Source: Rothia mucilaginosa (GTDB lineage Bacteria > Actinomycetota > Actinomycetes > Actinomycetales > Micrococcaceae). From it: DNA of 64,000 nucleotides. The notes under the pieces were generated by a model. It ran no database searches. It saw only the letters and a program-made list of their open reading frames with translations, and was not told the origin of the DNA. Below, in pieces: positions 50,380-57,998 of the stretch. Numbering within the stretch: position 1 is the stretch's first letter; every line of letters begins with the position of its first letter. The stretch covers positions 682,001 through 746,000 of the forward strand of contig NZ_AP014938.1 in assembly GCF_001548235.1 (NCBI RefSeq). Direction: 5' to 3'. Position numbers and translations under genes: made by a program.

Positions 50380-50460
50380 CAGGTACGAGCCCTCACGCGT
50401 GGTGGTGAGCCTGCAATGCAGGGCAGGGTTCACCGGCTCGTCTGCCACCCGAGCCTATCT
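50380..50460 (-). promoter_or_regulatory. candidate structured leader RNA upstream of yhhQ
   Basis: On the minus strand GGCTCG (complement 50450-50455) pairs with CGAGCC (50435-50440) to make hairpin 1. Its loop contains GGCAG (50442-50446), which can pair with a downstream CTGCC (50422-50426) as a pseudoknot. A second hairpin, GGTGA...CCTGC-ATT-GCAGG...TCACC, follows. Then a second GGGCTCG (50386-50392) can compete for CGAGCC. The start codon is about 45 nt further on. It does not match the preQ1 classes as I remember them. Confidence 0.4.
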
Positions 50461-50557
50461 AATAGTACCTATACGCCGTACCGGCGGCAGGTTTATGGGC
50501 TCCGTTCAAGAGTGTGGACGCTCATGACCATCCCGCCAGCCTTCCTGACCGCACATT

Positions 50558-50569
50558 TACAATAAATGT
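50558..50569 (+). promoter_or_regulatory. -10 TACAAT, 6 nt before an ATG
   Basis: TACAAT at 50558-50563 ends 6 nt before the ATG at 50570, which has no Shine-Dalgarno. Confidence 0.45.
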
Positions 50570-51634
50570 ATGAAGAATCTGGGCCGCGGAGTTCACCATA
50601 CCGGGCAGGTGGCGTCCCCGCTGGATGCGGGGCATGCTTCACGCGCCTCGGTTCGCGGCTCGGTGCAGCGCTCGGTTCGTGGCTCTCTACGGCGAGCGCG
50701 GAGGCGGCGGTACCGTAACCAGCGGCGGCTGAGCGCGCATATTCCGCGTCTGCATCCGCTGTTGACCTATACAGCGCAGGCTGTGCGCACCGGTCTTTCT
50801 CTGCTGGAGCCGATGCTTCTGGCGTCCTCTGAGCTGCTCGGTTACCGGTCGTTTACGCATCGGGGTCGCAATATCTACTACCGGGTCGATAATCTGCATC
50901 TTCTGTCGGAGTCTGAGTCTGCGCCCGGTGTGCTGTTCTATTTTGATGGTGATCATCTTTCGCGTGCCGGTAGTCGCCTGTTGCGCCGTACTTCTCCCCT
51001 GCGTGCCGAGTTGGCGCAGGTGGCGGCTGAGTTCAATATGCTGTCGGTGCCGGTGCTGTCGCCGGGTAGCCTACGGGAGCCTCGCCTGAAGGATGCCGGT
51101 TCCTATGCGCCTCCTCTGACCTATAACTGGTGGGTTCGTGCCCGCTCGAACGGCAGGATGGTGCGTGCTCTGATTGAGGAGATTGCCCTGGCGTACGGGG
51201 TGGATATGAGCCGCGTCTGGCTTGCGGGCTATTCGGGGGGCGCGGAGTTCCTCAGCTACGAGCTGCTCTCGCACGATATTGACTGGATCCGTGGAGGCGG
51301 TGCGACCTTCATCGGTGGCGGCGGTGCCGACGGTGTGCCGGAACGGGTGCGTGAGCGGGCGGCGTTGAATCCTTCCTCGCATGAGCACCTGTTGATGAGT
51401 TGGCATGTGGGTGTGTTGGATGGGCGTTCGCCGTCGGGTCGTCGGCGTATGGCGACCAGTGCGGAGGGTAGCTGGTCGGCGCGTATTGCGGTGCAGGAGG
51501 GTAGCGCTTTCTACGAAGGTTTGGGGGCGCGGACTTTGTTGCAGGTGACTCCGGGGCGCGGCCATACGGGGTATCCGATTGCGTCGTTGGTGGGTGCTGA
51601 TTTGGCGGCGGCTACTCGTTTGGGGTTCTTGTAG
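50570..51634 (+). CDS. alpha/beta hydrolase-like protein with Arg-rich N-terminus
   Basis: This 354 aa protein has the nucleophile elbow GYSGGAEF in WLAGYSGGAEFLSYELL, preceded by VLFYFDGDHLSRAGS and followed by a late histidine in TPGRGHTGYP. These suit a Ser-His-(Asp) esterase or peptidase-like hydrolase. The first 55 residues are strongly basic (RRARRRRYRNQRR), which could be a nucleic-acid or membrane contact or a wrongly chosen start; the -10/ATG layout supports this start. The substrate is unknown. Confidence 0.7.
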   Translation: MKNLGRGVHHTGQVASPLDAGHASRASVRGSVQRSVRGSLRRARRRRYRNQRRLSAHIPRLHPLLTYTAQAVRTGLSLLEPMLLASSELLGYRSFTHRGRNIYYRVDNLHLLSESESAPGVLFYFDGDHLSRAGSRLLRRTSPLRAELAQVAAEFNMLSVPVLSPGSLREPRLKDAGSYAPPLTYNWWVRARSNGRMVRALIEEIALAYGVDMSRVWLAGYSGGAEFLSYELLSHDIDWIRGGGATFIGGGGADGVPERVRERAALNPSSHEHLLMSWHVGVLDGRSPSGRRRMATSAEGSWSARIAVQEGSAFYEGLGARTLLQVTPGRGHTGYPIASLVGADLAAATRLGFL

Positions 51635-51708
51635 GGGGCGGTTATTTCGTCATAAACGCGAAAATTCGCATGGATTGGGCAAATTTCTTGGTGACACATT
51701 CAATAAAT

Positions 51709-51744
51709 TCGTCATTTGATGACGATTTGGGGTAGAGTGTCACT
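51709..51744 (+). promoter_or_regulatory. TetR self-operator and leaderless promoter
   Basis: TCGTCATTTGATGACGA (51709-51725) is a palindrome with 6-bp perfect arms. TAGAGT (51733-51738) ends 6 nt before the ATG at 51745. A further TCGTCA half-site is at about 51648. The palindrome overlaps where the -35 would be, as expected for a self-repressing TetR gene. Confidence 0.6.
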
Positions 51745-52440
51745 ATGCCTCGTATTTCTGCAGCAACCAACGCCGCCCAGCGCGAGAACACCAAGCGTGC
51801 CATTCTCAACTCCTTCGGCGAGATCCTCTACACCCGCGGCCTGCCCGGCCTGACCATGACCGACGTCGCCAAGAACGCCGGCATCGGCCGCACCGCGGTC
51901 TACAACTACTTCGCCGACATGGGCGAACTGTTGGTCGCCTACGCCCTGGATGAGACCGAACGCTTCCTCAACGAACTGCGCGTCGGTCTGGAGGGCATCG
52001 AGAACCCGATTGACCAGCTCGCGGTCTACATTCGCCTGCAGATCAACGATTTGGCGCGCCGCCACCTGCCTCCGGGCCCGGCGATGCGCTCCATGCTTTC
52101 CCCCGAGTCCTACGCGAAGCTCGGCAAGCACGTGCACGAACTGCAGATGGTGCTGGCGCATATTCTCTCTGCCGCCATTGCTGAAAACTACATTCCGAAG
52201 AACGACATTCGCGAGCTGGCGATGCTCGTACACGGTTCCCTCTCCTCAAGTGCGGGTCGCGCGGAGGATGCACCGGATGAGGAGACTCGCGAGCGCCAGA
52301 TTCTGAATACTATCCGTTTTATTCAGATGGGCCTGGGCGCACGTTTTGACGCCGCAGGCAACCCTGTTCGCCTGGACTCCGAGGAGTCTCTGCCGGAGCA
52401 GTCGCCCGTGCAGGAGGCGAACTTGAAGGTCGCATCCTAA
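51745..52440 (+). CDS. TetR/AcrR family transcriptional regulator
   Basis: This 231 aa protein has an N-terminal TetR helix-turn-helix: RAILNSFGEILYTRGLPGLT, DVAKNAGIGRTAVYNYFADM. The rest is an all-helical ligand domain with no recognisable specificity. The palindrome just before the gene is probably its own operator. The gene upstream on the same strand is the hydrolase; any other target is unknown. A terminator follows. Confidence 0.88.
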   Translation: MPRISAATNAAQRENTKRAILNSFGEILYTRGLPGLTMTDVAKNAGIGRTAVYNYFADMGELLVAYALDETERFLNELRVGLEGIENPIDQLAVYIRLQINDLARRHLPPGPAMRSMLSPESYAKLGKHVHELQMVLAHILSAAIAENYIPKNDIRELAMLVHGSLSSSAGRAEDAPDEETRERQILNTIRFIQMGLGARFDAAGNPVRLDSEESLPEQSPVQEANLKVAS

Positions 52441-52492
52441 GTGTGGCGCTCCAGGCAGTAATACGCAGAGCAGTTATGCGTCAATAAAAATG

Positions 52493-52527
52493 CCGCGGAC
52501 CTGATGCTTCTTTGCATCGGTCCGCGG
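52493..52527 (+). terminator. terminator of the second TetR gene
   Basis: The stem CCGCGGACC(t)GATGC / GCATCGGTCCGCGG (one bulge) is followed by TATTTTC, about 50 nt after the stop. It may be shared with the convergent small gene. Confidence 0.75.
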
Positions 52528-52564
52528 TATTTTCTGTATTCGGGTGGTGTATTCGGGCAGGTTT

Positions 52565-52888
52565 TTACGCGCCGGGCAGCAGTGCCGGGGAGATGGAGTC
52601 CAGGTCCAGTACGCGCGCGTACATGACGGCGCGGCGGTGCAGGGCGTTGCGCAGTGCGCGGTGCACGCCGTCTTCGAGGTAGAGTTCGCCGCCCCATTTG
52701 ACGACGTGCGGGAAGAGGTCGCCGTAGTAGGTGGAGTCTTCGGCGAGTAGGGTCTCGAGGTTGAGGGTTTTTTGGGTGGTGATGAGCGTGTCGAGGCGTA
52801 CCTGCTGCGGCGGGATTCCTCCCCAGTCGGCGTGGGTCATGCCGTGTTGGGGGTAGGGGCGGCTGTCGCCTACTTTTTTGAAGATCAT
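52565..52888 (-). CDS. small conserved actinobacterial protein, ParB/sulfiredoxin-like
   Basis: This 107 aa protein begins MIFKKVGDSRPYPQHG. It contains TLITTQKTLNLETLLAEDSTYYG and ELYLEDGVHRALRNALHRRAVMYARVLD. The DGVHR turn with a preceding short strand is like the ParB/Srx fold. It resembles a conserved actinobacterial protein of unknown function. The ATG at 52888 is chosen for the conserved start; the ribosome-binding site (GAAAG) is weak. It lies just downstream of tRNA-Ser on the same strand. Confidence 0.65.
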   Translation of the reverse strand: MIFKKVGDSRPYPQHGMTHADWGGIPPQQVRLDTLITTQKTLNLETLLAEDSTYYGDLFPHVVKWGGELYLEDGVHRALRNALHRRAVMYARVLDLDSISPALLPGA

Positions 52889-52973
52889 GGTGGTGCTTTC
52901 TGCAGGTGTGGGGCGCTTCGGCGGCACGTGGAACCGTGGGGTTCTGAAGAAATAGTACCAAGGGGCATAAAAA

Positions 52974-53004
52974 ATCCCCGGTCTTAGAATCTAAGACCGG
53001 GGAT
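52974..53004 (-). terminator. terminator of tRNA-Ser
   Basis: The 13-bp stem ATCCCCGGTCTTA / TAAGACCGGGGAT around GAATC is followed by TTTTTTATG on the minus strand. Confidence 0.9.
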
Positions 53005-53007
53005 CGG

Positions 53008-53096
53008 TGGCGGAGGATGGGGGATTTGAACCCCCGAGGGCTGTTAACCCAACACGCGTTCCAGGCGTGCGCCATAGGCCGCTAGGCGAATCCTCC
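53008..53096 (-). tRNA. tRNA-Ser (anticodon GGA), CCA encoded
   Basis: The minus strand starts GGAGGATTCGCCTAGCGG and ends ATCCTCCGCCA. The anticodon loop is CTGGAAC with anticodon GGA. A long variable arm (class II) is present: GTTGGGTTAACAGCCC. The T arm is GGGGGTTCAAATCCCCC. The length with CCA is 89 nt. Confidence 0.95.
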
Positions 53097-53362
53097 AGCT
53101 ATGTTTTCTACGCATTGCGTAGGCAACGAATAAAACTTTACTACGCTTTTGTGAAACATGCAAGCCCCGAATGGGAAAAGTAACAGAAAGCACATTTGTG
53201 GGTGCTTGTGCCCGTTTTTGGGTAAAGAAAAACCTCCTACGCACCCGCTGAAACCCAGGATTCCGAGCGAGCGAGGATATAAATCCTGGGTTGAAGCCGT
53301 CGAACGACAGTGAGACGGATAAGACGGGGGCGAACTACCCAGGTGCCTGATTTTGGGCATGA
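53097..53362. other. region between ffs and tRNA-Ser with a duplicated ffs 3' end
   Basis: No gene is supported. It contains a second copy of the 20 bp at the ffs 3' end (53228-53247) and, between the copies, an inverted repeat ACCCAGGATT ... AATCCTGGGT (about 53253-53288) that would fold as a hairpin. No integrase fragment is visible. Confidence 0.5.
53228..53247 (-). repeat. direct repeat of the ffs 3' end
   Basis: The 20 bp AAAAACCTCCTACGCACCCG (plus strand) is identical to 53363-53382, which is the 3' end and T-tract of the SRP RNA gene. The period is 135 bp. Confidence 0.9.
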
Positions 53363-53452
53363 AAAAACCTCCTACGCACCCGTCATAGCTCGAATACCCT
53401 TGCTACCTTCCGGTCCTGGGGGAGTTTTCCAAGATAACGCCACGTAAGAGGC
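53363..53452 (-). ncRNA. ffs: signal recognition particle RNA, small bacterial type
   Basis: The minus strand carries the conserved SRP domain IV sequence CCCCCAGGACCGGAAGGTAGCAAGGG (read in two parts: CCCCCAGGACC and GGAAGGTAGCAAGGG). The ends pair: CCTCTTACG at the 5' side with CGTAGGAGG at the 3' side, followed by a T-tract. It would bind Ffh for co-translational targeting. The length is about 85-90 nt. The position between tRNA-Ser and dnaX is the usual actinobacterial one. The exact 5' end is inferred. Confidence 0.88.
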
Positions 53453-53674
53453 AAGAACCAGTGTACCGGATTTTTGGGTTCTTGGGAATTCGGCGCCTCC
53501 GCGGTATTTCTGTGGGCGTACATGACGCCGGGGTGAGCGTCCGGGCGGCGGTGTTGTGCTGGGGTGCTGTAGCAGCGTGTTCGCCGGTGACTGTCGGCCA
53601 CTCGGGCCGGGGGGGGTAAAGCGTCTAAAATGGTAGGGATCGTCCTATCCGCACCCCGAGTTGAAGAGGTTGCC

Positions 53675-56497
53675 GTGAGCACTGCCCTTTATCGTCGTTA
53701 TCGCCCCGAGACCTTTGCTGAGGTTATCGGGCAGGAGCACGTGACCGAACCTCTTATGGTCGCTCTGGAGAAGAACCGCGTGAATCACGCGTACCTGTTC
53801 TCGGGTCCGCGTGGTTGCGGTAAGACCACGTCGGCGCGTATTTTGGCGCGCTGTTTGAACTGTGCGCAGGGTCCGACTCCTACTCCGTGTGGTGTGTGCG
53901 ATTCGTGCCGTGAGCTGTCGCGTGATGGTGGCGGTTCCCTTGACGTGATTGAGATGGACGCGGCGAGCCACGGTGGTGTGGATCATGCCCGTGACTTGCG
54001 TGAGCGCGCTACTTTGGCGCCGGTGCGTGACCGTTACAAGATCTTCATTATTGATGAGGCGCATATGGTGACCCGTGAGGGTTTCAATGCGCTGCTGAAG
54101 ATTGTGGAGGAGCCGCCGGAGCACGTGAAGTTTATCTTCGCGACGACTGAGCCGAATAAGGTGCTGGGTACGATTCGTTCGCGTACTCACCATTACCCGT
54201 TCCGTCTGGTCCCGCCGGAGGTTCTTCTGCCGTTCCTGCAGGGTCTGTGCGATCAGGAGCAGGTGGCTGTGGAGCCTGGTGTGTTGCAGCTGGTGATTCG
54301 TGCTGGTGGCGGTTCGGTGCGTGATTCGCTGTCGATTCTTGATCAGCTGATGGCTGGTGCGTCTTCGCAGAACGGTATTGAGTATGACCGTGCGGTGGCG
54401 CTGCTGGGTTATACGCACGCGCAGCTTCTGGATGAGGTTATTGAGGCGTTGGGTGCGAAGGATGCGCCGACTCTCTTTGGTGCGGTTTCTCGTGTGGTCG
54501 CGACCGGTCAGGATCCTCGCCGTTTTGTGGAGGATCTGCTGGAGCGTCTGCGTGATTTGATTGTGGTGAAGGCTGTTCCGCAGGCTGCCGGCCAGATTTT
54601 GCAGGGTGTTCCGCAAGATCAGTTGGAGCGCCTGGCTCAGCAGGCTCAGGCTCTGGGTGAGCGTGAGTTGACGGTTGCCGCGGGTACGGTCAATGAGACT
54701 CTGAATGGTATGACGGGTGCGGCGAATCCGCAGCTTCAGCTGGAGTTGCTGTGTGCTCGTCTGCTTCTGCCTGCGGCGGAGGGTTCTGCCGGTGGTGCTG
54801 AGGTTGCGGCGTTGGCTTCTCGCCTGCAGGTTTTGGAGCGTCGCGTGGCTTCTGGTGCTACTGGTTCGGTTCCGGTGCAGGGTGGCATGTCTGCTGCTCG
54901 TGCGGCGGGTATGGCGGCGGCCGGCCTGGCGCCTAAGGCTCAGGCACCTAACGCCCCGGTTCAGGAAGCAGTTCAGGAGGCGGCTCAGCCCGCGCAGCAG
55001 CCTACCTCTCAGCAGGCTAGTGCTGGTGCTCCCCCGCTGGCGGGCGCGCCCCTGAGCGCTACACCCCTGAGCAGTGCACCTCTGGCACCGACCGCGCAGG
55101 CCCCTGCACCTCCGACTGGTGCTCCCTTGGCGGGTAACACCCCGGCGGCACCTGATGCTCCGGAGGCACCGAATGCCCCGGCATCCCCCGCAGCTAATGC
55201 CGCTGCGGCGGGCACCCCCTCCGCGCCTCTGAAGCTTAACCCGAACGATCCGCTGGCGGCAGTTCAGGGTAATTGGCGTGCCATCCTTAACCGAATGAGC
55301 GTTCCGGGTGCGGCGGAGCAGCTGATGAAGGTGCATCCCGCCCGCATGGACGGCGCGACCCTGTACGTGAGCGCCGACATTGCGACTCTGCGCGCGGTCA
55401 AGGGCTTTGTGCCCGAGCTGACCGCCCGCGTGAGTGAGTTCCTGCGCCGTCAGGTGACTATTCACGCTCAGGTGGCGAAGCCCGGTGAGCAGGTCAAGCC
55501 TGCAGTTCAGCCTGCCCCGGCAGCTCAGCCCGCGGAACCCAGTGCCCCGCCTGCGCCCAGTACTCCTCCAGCGCCCAGTGCTCCCGCAGCCCAGTCCGTA
55601 GCTCCGGCGGCTCCTGCCCCGCAGGTGTCTCAGCCGCCTGTTCAGCAGACTCCCCCGCAGCCCGTTCAGCCGGCGCCTCTGGCTGATGGTCCGCGCGGCG
55701 GTGAGGATGCGTGGCGTCGCCACGGTCAGCCGCTGACCGGCGCAAACACCTCCGAGTCCACGAGCGTGGATGCGCCCCTGGGTGCGTGGGAGGTTGCCCC
55801 GATTCCGCAGAGCGCCCCCGAGGAGGCGCCTCAGCAGACTGCCCCGGCTGCACCGCAGGTACCGGCTGGTCCGCTTGCGCCTGAGCCTCCGCTTCCTCAG
55901 CAGGTTTCGGCTGTTCAGCAGGTTCCGACTGCTCCGGCGGGCGGTTTTGGTGAGCGTGATTCCTTTGCAGCCTCCGGTAGTGGAGTCCCGCAGCAGGAGA
56001 GCACTGCTGAACCCCAGCATGTACAGGAACCTCCCTATGAGGAGGAGCCCCCTTTTGAGGATGAGCCTGCCTACTCTGAACCGGTTGAGGCGCCCACTGC
56101 ACCCCCGATGCCCACTGCGCCCGCACAGCCTGCTGAGCCTGTAGCACTGGCTGGTCCGCTCGCCACTCCGGTTGAGCCTGCAGATCCGCTTGCCCCGGCG
56201 GCGGCACCGGTAGCTCCGGCAGGCCCGCTCTCTACTCCGGTTGCCCCGGCAGGCCCGCTGGCAACTCCCCCGCAGGCGGCTCCGGCCGATAACGCTCCGG
56301 CAAGCGATGAGAAGCCCGCAGCGCCGGCTCCTAGCGCACCGGCGGCACCGGCTCGCCCGGCACGCGCCGCATCCGATGAGGACTACGTCTCTGAGGATGA
56401 CGAGAAGGTCGAAAACAGCACCTTCATCGGTCTGCGCGCTATCGAAAAAATTATTGGTGGCACCGTCATTGACGAACGCCCCCTGCACCAGCCCTAA
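53675..56497 (+). CDS. dnaX: DNA polymerase III subunits gamma/tau, with long Pro/Ala-rich tail
   Basis: This 940 aa clamp-loader ATPase has Walker A GPRGCGKT (about 44-51), a four-cysteine zinc module (CLNCAQGPTPTPCGVCDSC), Walker B IFIIDEAHM, sensor 1 FATTEP, and the SRC-like IRSRTHHYPF. Domain III ends near 370. A long Pro/Ala/Gln-rich tail (about 400-900) is interrupted by a folded region near 515-610 (NWRAILNRMSVPGAAEQLM). The GTG at 53675 has AAGAGG upstream and starts the conserved STALYRRYRPETF; an ATG at 53630 is also in frame. No obvious slippery site for a short gamma form was found by eye. Confidence 0.93.
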   Translation: MSTALYRRYRPETFAEVIGQEHVTEPLMVALEKNRVNHAYLFSGPRGCGKTTSARILARCLNCAQGPTPTPCGVCDSCRELSRDGGGSLDVIEMDAASHGGVDHARDLRERATLAPVRDRYKIFIIDEAHMVTREGFNALLKIVEEPPEHVKFIFATTEPNKVLGTIRSRTHHYPFRLVPPEVLLPFLQGLCDQEQVAVEPGVLQLVIRAGGGSVRDSLSILDQLMAGASSQNGIEYDRAVALLGYTHAQLLDEVIEALGAKDAPTLFGAVSRVVATGQDPRRFVEDLLERLRDLIVVKAVPQAAGQILQGVPQDQLERLAQQAQALGERELTVAAGTVNETLNGMTGAANPQLQLELLCARLLLPAAEGSAGGAEVAALASRLQVLERRVASGATGSVPVQGGMSAARAAGMAAAGLAPKAQAPNAPVQEAVQEAAQPAQQPTSQQASAGAPPLAGAPLSATPLSSAPLAPTAQAPAPPTGAPLAGNTPAAPDAPEAPNAPASPAANAAAAGTPSAPLKLNPNDPLAAVQGNWRAILNRMSVPGAAEQLMKVHPARMDGATLYVSADIATLRAVKGFVPELTARVSEFLRRQVTIHAQVAKPGEQVKPAVQPAPAAQPAEPSAPPAPSTPPAPSAPAAQSVAPAAPAPQVSQPPVQQTPPQPVQPAPLADGPRGGEDAWRRHGQPLTGANTSESTSVDAPLGAWEVAPIPQSAPEEAPQQTAPAAPQVPAGPLAPEPPLPQQVSAVQQVPTAPAGGFGERDSFAASGSGVPQQESTAEPQHVQEPPYEEEPPFEDEPAYSEPVEAPTAPPMPTAPAQPAEPVALAGPLATPVEPADPLAPAAAPVAPAGPLSTPVAPAGPLATPPQAAPADNAPASDEKPAAPAPSAPAAPARPARAASDEDYVSEDDEKVENSTFIGLRAIEKIIGGTVIDERPLHQP

Positions 56498-56515
56498 TAC
56501 GGGGTCGTAGGTGCC

Positions 56516-56544
56516 GCGCCCGCCATCGCACCGATGGCGGGCGC
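56516..56544 (+). terminator. hairpin after dnaX
   Basis: The perfect 13-bp stem GCGCCCGCCATCG / CGATGGCGGGCGC has a three-base loop about 20 nt after the stop. There is no T-tract. Confidence 0.55.
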
Positions 56545-56665
56545 ACTCATTCTGGCCGCATACTCGCTACGCGAAACGCCCCTAAACTGTCAGGGGTTGG
56601 GTGCATACTCATAACGTCGCCCAAACAACACACCAGCACAACACACCGCATTTGAAGGAGAAGCC

Positions 56666-57811
56666 ATGTACGAGGGAGCAGTTCAAAACCTCATTGACGA
56701 GCTCGGCCGCCTGCCGGGTGTGGGCCCCAAGTCGGCTCAGCGCATCGCTTTTCACATCCTGAATGCGGATGCGGCAGATATGGCGCGCCTAGCCAACGCC
56801 ATTTCCACGGTGAAGACCAGCGTGAGCTTCTGCGAGGAGTGCGGTAACGTCTCCGAGACGAAGCTGTGCACCATCTGCCGTGATGAGCGCCGCGACCCGT
56901 CCGTGCTGTGTGTGGTCGAAGAGTCAAAGGACGTGGTGGCGATTGAGCGCACCCGTTCCTTTACCGGCCGCTACCATGTGCTCGGCGGCGCTATTAACCC
57001 GCTGGCTGGTGTGGGTCCGGAGCAGCTGCGTATCCGTGAGCTGGTGTCCCGCCTGGCGGATGAGCGCATCCAGGAGATTATTCTGGCGATGGACCCGAAC
57101 CTTGAGGGTGAGGCAACCGCAACCTACCTCTCGCGCATGCTCGTGCCGCTGGGTGTACGCCTGTCGCGTCTGGCGTCGGGTCTGCCGGTCGGTGGCGATC
57201 TGGAGTATGCGGACGAGATTACCCTGGGCCGCGCATTGGAGGGCCGCCGCGTCATTAGCGAGGGCACGGCGGTGGCTCATACTGCCGCCGAGGATTTTGA
57301 GCGCGTAAACCGCGAGGAGGAGCAGGAGCGTGAGCAGGCGGCTCAGGTTCAGGCTCAGGAGGCGAAGCAGAGTCGTCGCCGCTGGAATTCGAGCATGTTT
57401 GATGACCTGGATTCTGAGGATTCTGCCGTTTCCCACGTGGAGGCGTCCGCCGTCGAGGGTGTGCAGGGCACGGTGGATGAGCAGCTGATTGAGCGGGTTC
57501 TGCAGGAGGCTGAGGAGTCCAAAAACGAGGGCTCACCCACCGATTCTGCTGAGGCTGAAACCACCGCAGAATCCACCCCTGACCTGGGCAAAGACTCCGG
57601 CGAGGACGCCCCAGTTGAGGAAGCTCCGGCGAGCGCCGCCTCCGAACCGGCTGAAGCACCCGTAGCTGAGCAGGCGGAAGATGCGCCGGAGGTGTTCCGC
57701 ACCCCCGACTATGAGGAGAAGATCCGCTCGATTCAGAACGCCCCGTTGCGCACTCCGAAGCCGGATGTTCCGCCGCTGCCGGGTGTCACGTACGTGAACC
57801 CGTGGACCTAG
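56666..57811 (+). CDS. recR: recombination mediator RecR with a long acidic C-terminal extension
   Basis: This 381 aa protein is almost twice the usual RecR length (about 200). Residues 1-198 are a complete RecR: helix-hairpin-helix [20 protein letters not shown], zinc finger C56-x2-C59-x8-C68-x2-C71, and a Toprim domain with [13 protein letters not shown] and [15 protein letters not shown]. Residues 199-381 are Glu/Ala/Ser-rich and probably disordered. They end in a more ordered Pro-containing segment, [11 protein letters not shown]. RecR loads RecA with RecF/RecO. AAGGAG precedes the ATG. The ybaB gene usually next to recR is not here. Confidence 0.92.
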   Translation: MYEGAVQNLIDELGRLPGVGPKSAQRIAFHILNADAADMARLANAISTVKTSVSFCEECGNVSETKLCTICRDERRDPSVLCVVEESKDVVAIERTRSFTGRYHVLGGAINPLAGVGPEQLRIRELVSRLADERIQEIILAMDPNLEGEATATYLSRMLVPLGVRLSRLASGLPVGGDLEYADEITLGRALEGRRVISEGTAVAHTAAEDFERVNREEEQEREQAAQVQAQEAKQSRRRWNSSMFDDLDSEDSAVSHVEASAVEGVQGTVDEQLIERVLQEAEESKNEGSPTDSAEAETTAESTPDLGKDSGEDAPVEEAPASAASEPAEAPVAEQAEDAPEVFRTPDYEEKIRSIQNAPLRTPKPDVPPLPGVTYVNPWT

Positions 57812-57998
57812 AAACTCGCCTCCGCGGGCGTGCTGTACCCGCCTGCGCACCCCGCATCACCGCCCCGTAACACTACGTAATATTTCACGAGGCAATACAC
57901 ACGGGCACCCAGTTAGCCGCTTGTGCTGAACGCCGTCTACTATAAATGAGGAGCCGGTGTCTGCCGGCAGCACACAAGTAACTGACCTGGAGATATCA

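Noticed and set aside
52437..53075. 212-codon minus-strand frame across tRNA-Ser and the small ParB-like gene
   Set aside because: It overlaps the tRNA, two terminators and another better-supported frame, and its Pro/Arg/His-rich product looks like out-of-frame translation.
53645..56488. 947-codon minus-strand open frame opposite dnaX
   Set aside because: It is an antisense shadow of a GC-rich gene with a Pro/Ala tail; it has no motif, and dnaX is fully supported.
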